A stretch of DNA of 64,000 bases from Microbacterium oleivorans (GTDB lineage: Bacteria > Actinomycetota > Actinomycetes > Actinomycetales > Microbacteriaceae). This document shows, piece by piece, positions 1 through 8,856 of this stretch. Every line of letters starts with the position of its first letter. Position 1 is the stretch's first letter. The notes under the pieces were generated by a model. It was not told the origin of the DNA. It saw only the letters and a list, made by a program, of their open reading frames with translations, and did not search any database. A program made the translations under genes and the position numbers. The stretch covers positions 2,914,001-2,978,000 of the forward strand of contig NZ_CP058316.1 of assembly GCF_013389665.1 (NCBI RefSeq), in the 5' to 3' direction.

Positions 1-1
1 C

Positions 2-460
2 CTCGACGATGCCGGAACCTCCCCGACGCTTGAGGCCACCGCGGAGGCCGTCACCCAGGCCGCAGCAGCGGGCCTACCCATCATGCTCGAGCCATTCCTC
101 AGCCGCTGGGTGGACGGGCGCATCGTCAACGACCTGTCGACCGAGGCTGTCATCAGCTCGATCGCCATCGCTTCGGGGCTCGGGGCGTCCTCCGCCTACA
201 CCTGGATGAAGCTGCCTGTCGTCGAGGACATGGAACGCGTCATGGCGGCCACGACGATGCCCACCCTTCTGCTCGGCGGCGATTCCGGCGCTGACCCTGA
301 CGAGACGTTCGCGGCCTGGGATGACGCGCTCAGCCTGCCCGGCGTTCGCGGACTCACCGTCGGGCGCACACTTCTCTACCCCCCTGATGGCGACGTCGCC
401 GACGCGGTCGATACCGCGGCGAGCCTCGTGCACCCGAGCGTCGTCGTTCCCACCCCCTGA
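2..460 (+). CDS. Cgl0159-family (beta/alpha)8-barrel aldolase of inositol catabolism, C-terminal part
   Basis: The reading frame is open from the window edge to the stop at 458-460, so the N-terminus lies outside. The visible 152 residues resemble the C-terminal half of the class I aldolase-like proteins (Cgl0159 family) that sit between iolC and iolA in actinobacterial inositol operons. They are thought to cleave 2-deoxy-5-keto-gluconate-6-phosphate to dihydroxyacetone phosphate and malonate semialdehyde, the IolJ step. Barrel-strand motifs such as PIMLEPF, WMKLPVV and GLTVGRTLLYP support a TIM barrel with the phosphate-binding end near the C-terminus. The gene stops 23 bp before iolA and is probably cotranscribed with it. 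The family name is recognised from sequence feel and gene order. The substrate is inferred. Confidence 0.7.
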   Translation, partial: LDDAGTSPTLEATAEAVTQAAAAGLPIMLEPFLSRWVDGRIVNDLSTEAVISSIAIASGLGASSAYTWMKLPVVEDMERVMAATTMPTLLLGGDSGADPDETFAAWDDALSLPGVRGLTVGRTLLYPPDGDVADAVDTAASLVHPSVVVPTP

Positions 461-483
461 CTCCTCGATCTCGAAAGAAAGAC

Positions 484-2007
484 ATGAGCACGAACTCCGA
501 ACTGCCCGTCATCTCCCACTGGATCGACGGCGCCATCAAGGACTCCGCGAGTGGTCGCACCTCGCCTGTCCATAATCCAGCCACCGGTGCGGTCACCGGG
601 AATGTAGCCCTCGCCGACCAGGCCGAGATCGACGAGGCCATTGCCTCCGCCGAGCGCGGCTACCAGATCTGGAAGAGCTATTCCATCGCCAAGCGGCAGA
701 CCGTCGTCTTCGCCTTCCGTGAGTTGCTCAACGCACGCAAGCGTGAGCTGGCGCAGATCATCACGGCCGAGCACGGCAAGGTCATCTCCGATGCCATGGG
801 CGAGATCTTGCGCGGCCAGGAGGTCGTAGAACTCGCGACCGGTTTCCCGCACCTGATCAAGGGTGCTTTCAGCGAGAACGCCTCCACAGGAATCGACGTC
901 TACTCGCTCAAGCAGCCTCTCGGTGTGGTTGGCATCATCAGCCCGTTCAACTTCCCCGCCATGGTGCCGATGTGGTTCTTCCCCATCGCTATCGCCGCGG
1001 GCAACGCTGTGGTCCTCAAGCCCAGCGAGAAGGACCCGTCCGCAGCTCTCTGGCTCGCTCAGCTGTGGAAGGAAGCGGGGCTCCCCGACGGAGTGTTCAC
1101 CGTTCTCCAGGGAGACAAGCTCGCCGTCGATGGCCTGCTCAACAGCCCCGTCGTTCAGTCCATCTCCTTCGTCGGCTCCACGCCCATCGCCCAGTACATC
1201 TACGAGACCGCGTCCAAGAACGGCAAGCGCGTCCAGGCTCTCGGCGGCGCGAAGAACCACATGCTCGTTCTTCCCGACGCTGATCTCGACCTCGTGGCAG
1301 ACCAGGCTGTCAACGCTGGTTACGGTGCAGCAGGGGAGCGCTGCATGGCCATCTCCGTCGCCATCGCCGTCGAGCCCGTCGCCGACGAGCTCATCTCGAA
1401 GATCTCCGAGCGCATCGCCAAGCTCCGTATCGGCAACGGAGCGGGTCAAGACGGTGTCGAACCCGACATGGGCCCGCTCATCACGGACCTTCACCGCGAC
1501 AAGGTCTCGTCCTACGTCGACATCGCCGAAGCCGATGGCGCGAAGATCGTCGTCGATGGCCGCGGCCTCACCGTTGCCGGCCACGAAAACGGCTTCTTCT
1601 TCGGCCCGACGCTCATCGACGAGATCCCGACCACGTCGCGCGCTTACCAGGAGGAGATCTTCGGCCCGGTGCTGTCTGTCGTGCGGGTGAAGACGTTCCA
1701 GGAGGGACTGGACCTCATCAACTCGGGACAGTTCGGGAACGGCACCGCGATCTTCACCAACGACGGCGGAGCTGCCCGCCGGTTCCAGAGCGAGGTTGAG
1801 GTCGGCATGATCGGCATCAACGTACCGATCCCCGTTCCGGTCGCGTACCACTCGTTCGGTGGGTGGAAGGCGTCACTCTTCGGTGATGCGAAGGCTTACG
1901 GCGTGCACGGCTTCGACTTCTTCACCCGTGAGAAGGCCATCACCAGTCGCTGGCTCGACCCGGCCACCCACGGTGGCATCAACCTGGGCTTCCCCCAGAA
2001 CGACTGA
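484..2007 (+). CDS. iolA: Methylmalonate-semialdehyde dehydrogenase (CoA-acylating), IolA/MmsA
   Basis: A 507-residue aldehyde dehydrogenase that oxidises malonate semialdehyde, with CoA, to acetyl-CoA and CO2 as the last step of inositol breakdown. It can also act on methylmalonate semialdehyde to give propionyl-CoA. The ALDH landmarks are in order: PFNFPAM near residue 154, VVLKPSEKDP near 177, FVGSTPIA near 229, and the catalytic cysteine Cys287 in GERCMA, the form typical of MmsA/IolA rather than other ALDHs. EIFGPVL follows near residue 393. Length matches the family. The start at 484 lies behind a GAAAGA stretch. It follows the aldolase fragment and precedes iolB, with a perfect hairpin in the gap to iolB. 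Confidence 0.95.
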   Translation: MSTNSELPVISHWIDGAIKDSASGRTSPVHNPATGAVTGNVALADQAEIDEAIASAERGYQIWKSYSIAKRQTVVFAFRELLNARKRELAQIITAEHGKVISDAMGEILRGQEVVELATGFPHLIKGAFSENASTGIDVYSLKQPLGVVGIISPFNFPAMVPMWFFPIAIAAGNAVVLKPSEKDPSAALWLAQLWKEAGLPDGVFTVLQGDKLAVDGLLNSPVVQSISFVGSTPIAQYIYETASKNGKRVQALGGAKNHMLVLPDADLDLVADQAVNAGYGAAGERCMAISVAIAVEPVADELISKISERIAKLRIGNGAGQDGVEPDMGPLITDLHRDKVSSYVDIAEADGAKIVVDGRGLTVAGHENGFFFGPTLIDEIPTTSRAYQEEIFGPVLSVVRVKTFQEGLDLINSGQFGNGTAIFTNDGGAARRFQSEVEVGMIGINVPIPVPVAYHSFGGWKASLFGDAKAYGVHGFDFFTREKAITSRWLDPATHGGINLGFPQND

Positions 2008-2015
2008 CACGATCC

Positions 2016-2048
2016 GGGTGCCGCCCCACCAGGGAAGGGGCGGCACCC
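2016..2048 (+). terminator. Intercistronic hairpin between iolA and iolB
   Basis: A perfect 12-bp stem, GGGTGCCGCCCC (2016-2027) paired with its complement (2037-2048), with a 9-nt loop. No T-tract follows and the downstream gene belongs to the same pathway. It is therefore more likely a partial attenuator or an mRNA-stability/processing element than the end of the operon. Confidence 0.6.
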
Positions 2049-2067
2049 CTACTTCGAAAGCAAGATC

Positions 2068-2994
2068 ATGAGCACCACCGAGGACCGTTGGTTCCATCGT
2101 CAGGGCGAGCTGGCTCGCGATGGATGGGAGAGCGTCGTCGATGCTTCGCTCCCTGGTTGGGAGCACACGGGCATCCGCATCGCCGATCTCACGGACGGCG
2201 ACACCATGGATCTAGCCGACCGCGGTGTCGAACGGATCATCGTGCCCCTCGCTGGCACCTTCCGCATCGTTCACCATCACCACCCCGGTGAGTGGCACAC
2301 GCGCCTGCATGGACGCTCCTCGGTCTTCGACGGCCCGACCGACGTCCTCTATCTCGGGGCGGGCACCACCGCCGCCATCACCGGGGAGGGGCGGGTCGCC
2401 GTGGCTGAGGCGCGGACCACCGAACATCGGCCGTGGAAGTACATCCCGCCGCAGGAGACGCCCGTAGAGCTCCGCGGTGCAGGCCGCTCGAGCCGACAGG
2501 TCCACAACTTCGGGACACCTCAAGCACTCGACGCTGTACGGCTCATCGTCTGCGAGGTCATCACACCCGCCGAGAACTGGTCGTCGTATCCGCCGCACAA
2601 GCATGACGAGAACAAGCCCGGCGACGAGTCACGCCTCGAGGAGATCTACTACTTCGAGAGCGCCCCCGCCAGGCTGGAAGGGAACCCGGATGCTGCCGAC
2701 GGCGCATTCGGAATGTTCAGCGCATACTCATCACCGGCGGGAAACATCGACATCAACGCCAGGGTGGGCACGGGCGACATCGCCCTCGTCCCCTTCGGCT
2801 ACCACGGTCCGGCCGTTGCAGCCCCCGGATACGACCTCTACTACCTCAATGTCATGGCGGGGCCCGATCCTGAGCGCGCATGGCTCATCAGCGACGACCC
2901 CGCACACGCGTGGGTTCGCCAGACCTGGGATGGCCAGGAGTTCGACTCCAGGCTCCCTTATACGCACGACGACAAGAAGGGCATTCGCCGATGA
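2068..2994 (+). CDS. iolB: 5-deoxy-glucuronate isomerase IolB
   Basis: A 308-residue double-cupin protein of the IolB/KduI type. It converts 5-deoxy-D-glucuronate to 2-deoxy-5-keto-D-gluconate, between the IolD hydrolase and the IolC kinase. The metal-binding cupin motif is visible as SYPPHKHDEN (about residues 173-182), with a following glutamate in RLEEIYYF and a later GYHGPAVAAPGYDLYYLN segment that closes the site. Length is at the family norm. The gene overlaps iolD by the four bases ATGA, so the two are likely translationally coupled. Confidence 0.95.
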   Translation: MSTTEDRWFHRQGELARDGWESVVDASLPGWEHTGIRIADLTDGDTMDLADRGVERIIVPLAGTFRIVHHHHPGEWHTRLHGRSSVFDGPTDVLYLGAGTTAAITGEGRVAVAEARTTEHRPWKYIPPQETPVELRGAGRSSRQVHNFGTPQALDAVRLIVCEVITPAENWSSYPPHKHDENKPGDESRLEEIYYFESAPARLEGNPDAADGAFGMFSAYSSPAGNIDINARVGTGDIALVPFGYHGPAVAAPGYDLYYLNVMAGPDPERAWLISDDPAHAWVRQTWDGQEFDSRLPYTHDDKKGIRR

Positions 2995-4913
2995 CGACGA
3001 AGACGATGACCGTCAGCCAGGCGCTCGTGGAGTTCCTCGCACACCAGTGGACCGTGGACGGCGACCTCCGCGAACGGACCATCCCGGGCATCTTCGGCAT
3101 CTTCGGCCACGGGAACGTCGCCGGTGTCGGCCAGGCCCTCAAACAGCTGAACGTCGAACAGCCCGACCTGATGCCGTACTACCAGGCACGCAATGAGCAG
3201 GCCATGGTGCACCAGTCGGTGGGGTACGCCCGCGTTCACCGTCGTCGCGGCACGTTCGCGTCCGCGGCCTCCGTCGGACCGGGCGCTGCGAACATGCTCA
3301 CCGGGGCCGCTCTCGCCACCTCGAACCGTCTTCCCGCGCTTCTTCTGCCCAGCGACACTTTCGCGACGCGCGTTGCGGATCCGGTCTTGCAGCAACTCGA
3401 GCACCCGCACGACCTCGGCATCCAGGTGACCGACGCCTTCCGGCCGGTGTCTCGATTCTTCGACCGTGTCGAGCGACCCGAGCAGTTGTACTCGATCGCC
3501 CTCGGCGCGATGCGGGTGCTCACCGACCCCGTCGAAACCGGCGCCGTAACCATCGCCCTGCCGGAAGACGTGCAGGCTGAACGTCTCGAAGTGCCGCTGG
3601 AATTCCTGCAGGACCGGGAATGGCGCATCCGCCGTCCACGCGCCGACCGGGATGCCTTCGCGGCCGCCGTTCAGGCGATTCGTGGAGCGAAGCGTCCGTT
3701 CATCGTCGCAGGCGGCGGCGTGCTCTACTCCTCAGCGGAAGAGCAATTGCGCGAGTTCGTCGAGGTGACCGGCATCGCGGTCGGCACGTCCCAGGCCGGA
3801 GGCGGAGTGCTCGCGTGGGACCACCCGCAGTACCTCGGCGGAATCGGAGCCACCGGCACCCTCGCTGCCAACCGTCTCGCAGCCGACGCTGACGTCATCA
3901 TCGGGATCGGTACCCGTTACAGCGACTTCACCACTGCCTCACGCACCGCGTTCCAGAACGCCGACGTCACGTTCGTCAACATCAACGTTGCCTCTTTCGA
4001 CGCCTACAAGCACGGCACGGAAGTGCCTGTCATAGCCGACGCCCGCGAGACCCTTGTGGAGCTCATCACGGCTCTGGAGGACTACACGGTCGACAGCGAC
4101 TACGCGCAGCGCATCCGCGCGGACAAGAGTGAGTGGGATTCCGCCGTCGATGCCGCCTTCGCGCGCTCCGGACTGTCCCTTCCCGGGCAGCCTGAGATCA
4201 TCGGGGCCGTCCAGGCGGCGTCGGCTCCGAAGGACGTCATCGTGCAGGCCGCCGGCTCGTTGCCCGGCGACCTCCACAAGCTGTGGCGCGTGCGCGATGC
4301 ACTGGGCTACCACGTCGAATACGCGTTCTCCTGCATGGGCTATGAGATCGCTGGTGGAATCGGGGTCAAGCGTGGCCTGCTCGCCGCAGGGGACGACCGC
4401 GACGTCATCGTCATGGTCGGTGACGGCTCGTACCTGATGCTCAATACGGAGCTGGTGACCGCGGTCGCCGAAGGCATCAAGGTGATCTTCGTCCTCATCC
4501 AGAACCACGGGTACGCGTCCATCGGCCACCTCTCCGAGACCGTCGGGTCCGAGCGCTTCGGCACGTTGTATCGCGAGTACAACGCCGACGCCCGCAACTT
4601 CCAGGGCGATGCGCGCCTCCCCATCGACCTCGCCGCTAACGCTCGCAGTTACGGACTCGACGTCGTCGAGATCGAGCCTGGACCGTCCGCCATCGACGAT
4701 CTGTCCGCAGCTGTCACCGCAGCCAAAGCCTCGGACAGCTCGACCTTCATCCACATCAACAGCGACCCCCTCATCTACGCTCCCGACGGTGCGGGATGGT
4801 GGGACGTTCCCGTCCCGGAGGTCTCCACACTCCCCAGCACGCAACAGGCGCGGGAGTCCTACGAGGATCTGCGTCTCTCGCAGCGTCCCCTGCTCGGAAA
4901 GGCGAAGCGATGA
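2991..4913 (+). CDS. iolD: 3D-(3,5/4)-trihydroxycyclohexane-1,2-dione acylhydrolase IolD
   Basis: A 640-residue thiamine-diphosphate enzyme that opens the ring of 3D-trihydroxycyclohexane-1,2-dione to 5-deoxy-glucuronate. The catalytic glutamate that activates ThDP is Glu69 in YYQARNEQAM. The central nucleotide-like domain follows, and the C-terminal ThDP/Mg2+ motif begins at GDG (477-479) and ends at Asn505 in IQNHGYASIG. I chose the ATG at 2991, which overlaps the iolB stop (ATGA). A longer open frame upstream has no family support. The stop overlaps iolE in the same way, so iolB, iolD and iolE form one translationally coupled block. Confidence 0.95.
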   Translation: MTTKTMTVSQALVEFLAHQWTVDGDLRERTIPGIFGIFGHGNVAGVGQALKQLNVEQPDLMPYYQARNEQAMVHQSVGYARVHRRRGTFASAASVGPGAANMLTGAALATSNRLPALLLPSDTFATRVADPVLQQLEHPHDLGIQVTDAFRPVSRFFDRVERPEQLYSIALGAMRVLTDPVETGAVTIALPEDVQAERLEVPLEFLQDREWRIRRPRADRDAFAAAVQAIRGAKRPFIVAGGGVLYSSAEEQLREFVEVTGIAVGTSQAGGGVLAWDHPQYLGGIGATGTLAANRLAADADVIIGIGTRYSDFTTASRTAFQNADVTFVNINVASFDAYKHGTEVPVIADARETLVELITALEDYTVDSDYAQRIRADKSEWDSAVDAAFARSGLSLPGQPEIIGAVQAASAPKDVIVQAAGSLPGDLHKLWRVRDALGYHVEYAFSCMGYEIAGGIGVKRGLLAAGDDRDVIVMVGDGSYLMLNTELVTAVAEGIKVIFVLIQNHGYASIGHLSETVGSERFGTLYREYNADARNFQGDARLPIDLAANARSYGLDVVEIEPGPSAIDDLSAAVTAAKASDSSTFIHINSDPLIYAPDGAGWWDVPVPEVSTLPSTQQARESYEDLRLSQRPLLGKAKR

Positions 4914-5842
4914 CACTGGCTGTCGCAGGCGCACCCGTCAGCTTCGGAGTCTTCGAACTGACCCCCGACGGCGCCGCCACCCTCAGCGCGGACGACATGC
5001 TCCGTACGCTGGCCGAGAACGGCTACACCGGCGTGGACCTCGGACCAACCGGGTTCCTCGGCGACGCGTCGAGCGTGCCGCAGAAGCTGCGCGAGTATGG
5101 TCTCGAACTCGCCGGTGGGTGGGTGGACCTGCCTCTCACCGATGACGACGCGTTCGCTGCGGCACTGCCGCGCCTACACTCGGCTTTGGAGACGTTCAGC
5201 GCGGTAGCCGAGACCAGCCCGTCGCTCCTGCCTCTGCCGACTCTCGCGGACTCCGGCTCTCCGGAGCGGGTGCTCGCACCCGGCCGTGGTTCGGACGTGC
5301 AGCCGACGACGCAGGAACAGCGCGACCGCCTCGCACGCAACCTGGACGCTGCAGTGAGCCTCGTTCGTTCCGCGGGACTCGAGCCGACCTTCCACCACCA
5401 CGCGGGCACGTTCGTCGAGTCGCCCGCCGAAGTCGACCTCCTACTGGACCGCGTCGACATCGGCCTCACCCTCGACACCGGGCACCTCGCCGTCGCCGGC
5501 GGCGACCTCGCCACCGCGGTCGAACGCTGGGGCGCACGCGTGAACCACCTCCACCTGAAGGACGTGAATACCGAGCTCCTCAACCGCCTGCTCCGCAGCG
5601 GAGCGGGGATGCTCGACGTCTGGTCGTCGGGAGCGTTCGTGGCCCTCGGTGAAGGTGATCTCGCCATTCCTCAGGTACTGGACTCGCTCCTCGCTCGAGG
5701 GTACGCCGGGTGGATCGTCGTGGAGCAAGACATCCTTCCCGGGCCCGACGTCGACCTCGCTGACTTCTTCCGCGACCGCGTCGCCGACCATCAGACCAGC
5801 CGCCAGGCGCTCAACGCCTGGGTCCCCACCGCGGCACACTGA
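4910..5842 (+). CDS. iolE: myo-Inosose-2 dehydratase IolE
   Basis: A 310-residue TIM-barrel protein of the xylose-isomerase-like superfamily. It dehydrates 2-keto-myo-inositol (scyllo-inosose) to 3D-trihydroxycyclohexane-1,2-dione. The N-terminal VAGAPVSFGVFE, the metal-site segments PTFHHHAGTFVES, LTLDTGHLAVAGGD and VNHLHLKDVN, and the C-terminal WIVVEQDILPG match IolE. The ATG at 4910 overlaps the iolD stop by ATGA. The next gene starts 20 bp after the stop behind an AAGGAG ribosome-binding site. Confidence 0.93.
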   Translation: MTLAVAGAPVSFGVFELTPDGAATLSADDMLRTLAENGYTGVDLGPTGFLGDASSVPQKLREYGLELAGGWVDLPLTDDDAFAAALPRLHSALETFSAVAETSPSLLPLPTLADSGSPERVLAPGRGSDVQPTTQEQRDRLARNLDAAVSLVRSAGLEPTFHHHAGTFVESPAEVDLLLDRVDIGLTLDTGHLAVAGGDLATAVERWGARVNHLHLKDVNTELLNRLLRSGAGMLDVWSSGAFVALGEGDLAIPQVLDSLLARGYAGWIVVEQDILPGPDVDLADFFRDRVADHQTSRQALNAWVPTAAH

Positions 5843-5861
5843 ACGTCCACCAAGGAGCACC

Positions 5862-6635
5862 ATGACCTACCGCCTCGCGGCATCTGCCGAGATGCTCTTC
5901 CGCGACCTCCCGTTCGTCGACCGCGTCAACCGGATCCACGATTCCGGTTTCGAAGTGGAGATCTGGAATTGGGCTGATAAAGACCTGCCTGCGCTTGCCG
6001 CCACAGAGGCGACCTTCTCTTCCATGACCGGGTACCTCCGCGGCGATCTCACCACCGACGAGGGCATTGCGGAGCTCTTGAGCACGGCGGAGGAGTCGCT
6101 TCGCGCCGCGGACATCATCGACAGTCCACGCCTGAACCTGCACGGCACCGGCCTGGACTCCGTCGGTCTGCCGGTCAGGCCGCAGGACAGCGTGACGGGA
6201 GCCGAGTGGATAACCGCCGCCGACACTCTCACGCGCCTGGCCGAACTTGGAGCAAGGGCGGGACGGGTCTTCACGCTTGAGAACCTGAACACCGCGGTGG
6301 ACCACCCAGGCACGCCGTTCGCGAAGGCCGCTGACACCATCGCTCTCGTCTCCGCAGTCGACAATCCGCATCTGCGGCTGAACCTCGATCTCTACCATGC
6401 GCAGATCGGGGAGGGAAATCTCATCGAACTGGTGCGTCAGGCGCTTCCGTGGGTGGGCGAGATCCAGATCGCTGACGTTCCCGGACGCTTCGAGCCCGGC
6501 ACGGGCGAGATCGCCTATCCGGCCATCGCGGCAGCGCTGCGCGATCTGCAGTACAACGGGGTCATCGGTCTCGAGGGCTGGGCGCGCGACGACTCGGATG
6601 GCGCGCTCGAGGCGTTCCGCGCCGCATTTTCGTAA
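5862..6635 (+). CDS. Hydroxypyruvate-isomerase-like TIM-barrel protein, probable inosose isomerase
   Basis: A 257-residue xylose-isomerase-like barrel of the Hyi (hydroxypyruvate isomerase) type. Characteristic segments are YRLAASAEMLF at the N-terminus, FTLENLN (metal-binding Glu), LRLNLDLYHAQIGEGNL and IGEIQIADVPGR-like sequence, then IGLEGWA at the last strand. A ribosome-binding site (AAGGAG) lies 6 nt before the ATG. In inositol operons such genes (IolI/IolO-like) interconvert inososes so that stereoisomers enter the IolE reaction. True hydroxypyruvate isomerase activity is the alternative. It is the last gene before the promoter at 6662. Confidence 0.75.
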   Translation: MTYRLAASAEMLFRDLPFVDRVNRIHDSGFEVEIWNWADKDLPALAATEATFSSMTGYLRGDLTTDEGIAELLSTAEESLRAADIIDSPRLNLHGTGLDSVGLPVRPQDSVTGAEWITAADTLTRLAELGARAGRVFTLENLNTAVDHPGTPFAKAADTIALVSAVDNPHLRLNLDLYHAQIGEGNLIELVRQALPWVGEIQIADVPGRFEPGTGEIAYPAIAAALRDLQYNGVIGLEGWARDDSDGALEAFRAAFS

Positions 6636-6661
6636 AACGCAGTCCGTAACCAAAACGACAT

Positions 6662-6690
6662 TTGACAGTACATACGTTTGTGCTTACATT
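6662..6690 (+). promoter_or_regulatory. Consensus promoter of the inositol ABC-transporter operon
   Basis: TTGACA (6662-6667), a 17-nt spacer and TACATT (6685-6690) form the best sigma-70-type promoter in the window. The expected start is near 6697, leaving a leader of about 150 nt before the lipoprotein gene. The region is AT-richer than its surroundings. Confidence 0.8.
6667..6684. promoter_or_regulatory. Operator filling the -35/-10 spacer
   Basis: AGTACATACGTTTGTGCT is an 18-bp imperfect dyad (14 of 18 positions symmetric) centred on CG, the usual layout of LacI-family operators. It occupies the whole spacer, so a bound protein would block RNA polymerase. Its regulator is not in the adjacent genes and may lie upstream of the window. 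Confidence 0.55.
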
Positions 6691-6843
6691 TTTCTCAAGC
6701 ACGAAGCTCGTGACAACGGAGTCGCACCGCGAAGACCGGACATGAATTCGTGAGCTCGGCCCCACCACCCTGGGATGGGGCGCCACGACCAGCGAACACA
6801 CCCGGTGTTCCAGGGACAAGTATCCAATGAAGGGTATGAAGAC

Positions 6844-7812
6844 ATGAAGCGATCAGTAGCCATTGTGGCGGCGGGAGCGGCCCTCGTGCTGGGTCTAGCC
6901 GGCTGTTCCGGCACGGGTCAGGACAGCAGCGGCAGCGCAGAGAAGCCGGCGGACGACATCAAGATCGCCGTCGTCACGCACTCGCCGGCCGGAGACCCGT
7001 TCTGGGACAAGGTCAAGAGCGGCGCAGAGCAGGCGGGCACCGACCTCAGTATCGCCGTCAGCTATCAGGGGGACAACGACCCCGTGAAGCAGAGCCAGTT
7101 CATCGCATCCGCCATCGCCGACGGCGTCGACGGGCTGGTCGTATCGATGGCCAACCCCGACGGGGTCCGTGACGCCATCGAGGACGCGACCGCCGCCGGT
7201 ATCCCGGTCGTGACCATCAACGCCGGCGCAGACAGGTTCGCCGAGTTCGGAGCCATCACCCACGTCGGGCAGGATGCGACCACGGCCGCTCAGCAGAGCG
7301 GGGAGCGTCTCGTCGAGGCGGGCAAGAAGAGTGCTCTCTGCGTCGTGCAGGAGGCTGGGAACACCTACCTCGAGACGACCTGCAAGGTCCTCGCCGAGAC
7401 GGCCGGACTCGAATCCACCACCCTTCAGGTAGACGGCACCAACCTCGCCGACGTGCAGAGCACGATCTCCTCCAGCCTCCAGGCGAACCCCTCGGTCGAC
7501 GTCGTCGTCACCATCAACTCCGACATCGGTCAGGCTGCCACGCAGGCCGTCGAGCAGACGGGCAGCTCCGCCGTCGTCACGACGTACAACCCGAACGCCG
7601 ACACCATCCAGGCCATCATTGACGGCAAGATCCTGTTCGCGGTCGACCAGCAGGGCTTCTCCCAGGGATACGTCGGCGTCAGCACCGTCGCCCTCGCCGC
7701 CCGCTACGGCAACCTTCTCGGCGGTGGACAGGCCGTCAGCACCGGCCCGACGTTCATCGACGCCGACAACGCCGACACCGTCGAGAAGTGGATCACGGAG
7801 GGCACCCGCTGA
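6844..7812 (+). CDS. Sugar/inositol ABC transporter substrate-binding lipoprotein
   Basis: A 322-residue periplasmic-binding protein of the ribose/galactose type (Peripla_BP_4). A signal peptide ends in the lipobox LAGC with Cys21, so the protein is anchored on the outside of the membrane. The mature part starts with DDIKIAVVTHSPAGDPFW and shows the typical two-lobe pattern, ADGVDGLVVSMANP and VVTINAGADRF. It begins the transporter operon and its stop overlaps the permease start (TGATG). Given iol genes on both sides, myo-inositol or an isomer is the likely ligand. Upstream ATGs are out of frame, so ATG 6844 is the start. Confidence 0.9.
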   Translation: MKRSVAIVAAGAALVLGLAGCSGTGQDSSGSAEKPADDIKIAVVTHSPAGDPFWDKVKSGAEQAGTDLSIAVSYQGDNDPVKQSQFIASAIADGVDGLVVSMANPDGVRDAIEDATAAGIPVVTINAGADRFAEFGAITHVGQDATTAAQQSGERLVEAGKKSALCVVQEAGNTYLETTCKVLAETAGLESTTLQVDGTNLADVQSTISSSLQANPSVDVVVTINSDIGQAATQAVEQTGSSAVVTTYNPNADTIQAIIDGKILFAVDQQGFSQGYVGVSTVALAARYGNLLGGGQAVSTGPTFIDADNADTVEKWITEGTR

Positions 7813-8852
7813 TGTCCACAGCCACCGTCGCCGTCGCTGACGAACGACTTGCGCGCACGAGTGGCTTCGCAAAGCTGCTGCGCCGACCTGAGGTCGGCGC
7901 AGCAGTGGCTGCGATCCTCTTGTTCATCGCTTTCTCCGTCGGCACCTCCGCCTTCCTCACCCCCGCCGGCGCCTCCACCTGGCTGTACTCGTCCTCGCTG
8001 TTCGGCATCATGGCTGTCGGTGTCGCGCTCCTGATGATCGGCGGGGAGTTCGATCTCTCCGCCGGCGCGATGACCGGCGCCACCGGGCTCGCGGTCGGCA
8101 TCACGACCACCACGTGGGGCCTGAACATCTGGGTCGCGATCCTCGTATCGCTCGCCATGGCGCTGGCCGTCGGTTTCGTCAACGGATACATCCTGGTCAA
8201 GACCGGTGTGCCGAGCTTCATCATCACCCTCGCGACGTTCTTCGTCCTTCAGGGCGTCAACCTCGCCGTCACCAAGCTCATCACCGGTGCGGTCGCCATC
8301 TCCGGTATGACGAACGTGCCGTCCTTCGAGCAGCCCCGAGCCATCTTCGGCAGCACCATCTCCATCGGAGGGTTCAACCTCAAGGTCGCCATCATCTGGT
8401 GGGTCGCCATCCTCGCCGTCGCCAGCTGGGTGCTGCTTCGCACCCGCGTCGGCAACTGGATCTTCGCGGTCGGCGGCGCGCCCAACAGTGCCCGTCAGGT
8501 CGGTGTCCCCGTGACGCGCGTGCGCATCGGACTGTTCATGACCACCGCCACCTGCGGCTGGCTGGTCGGCATGCTCATGCTGTTCGACGTCACCACCGTG
8601 CAGGCCACGACCGGTGTGGGCCAGGAGTTCATCTACATCATCTGTGCCGTCGTCGGCGGCTGCATGCTCACGGGCGGCTACGGATCCGTCATCGGTCCGG
8701 CTTTCGGCGCCCTGATCTACGGCATGACCTACCAGGGCATCGTTTTCGCAGGCTGGGACAGCAACTGGCTCAAGGCGATCCTCGGCATCCTGCTCCTGGC
8801 TGCCGTGCTCGTGAATCTCTACGTCCGGCGCACCGCCGGCGCGAAGGACTGA
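7812..8852 (+). CDS. ABC transporter permease (RbsC/IatP family)
   Basis: A 346-residue integral membrane protein of the BPD_transp_2 (ribose-type) permease family with about eight to ten hydrophobic segments. Recognisable parts include the early membrane segment with [19 protein letters not shown], the cytoplasmic [21 protein letters not shown] coupling region and [24 protein letters not shown]. It overlaps the binding-protein stop and ends 4 bp before the ATPase gene, so the three form one importer of the CUT2 class. Confidence 0.92.
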   Translation: MSTATVAVADERLARTSGFAKLLRRPEVGAAVAAILLFIAFSVGTSAFLTPAGASTWLYSSSLFGIMAVGVALLMIGGEFDLSAGAMTGATGLAVGITTTTWGLNIWVAILVSLAMALAVGFVNGYILVKTGVPSFIITLATFFVLQGVNLAVTKLITGAVAISGMTNVPSFEQPRAIFGSTISIGGFNLKVAIIWWVAILAVASWVLLRTRVGNWIFAVGGAPNSARQVGVPVTRVRIGLFMTTATCGWLVGMLMLFDVTTVQATTGVGQEFIYIICAVVGGCMLTGGYGSVIGPAFGALIYGMTYQGIVFAGWDSNWLKAILGILLLAAVLVNLYVRRTAGAKD

Positions 8853-8856
8853 CATC

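Noticed and set aside
376..1851. Long minus-strand open frame opposite iolA
   Set aside because: Reading is the antisense shadow of a well-conserved ALDH. Its composition (Asp/Glu/Gly/Val-rich repeats) is typical for the complementary strand of high-G+C genes.
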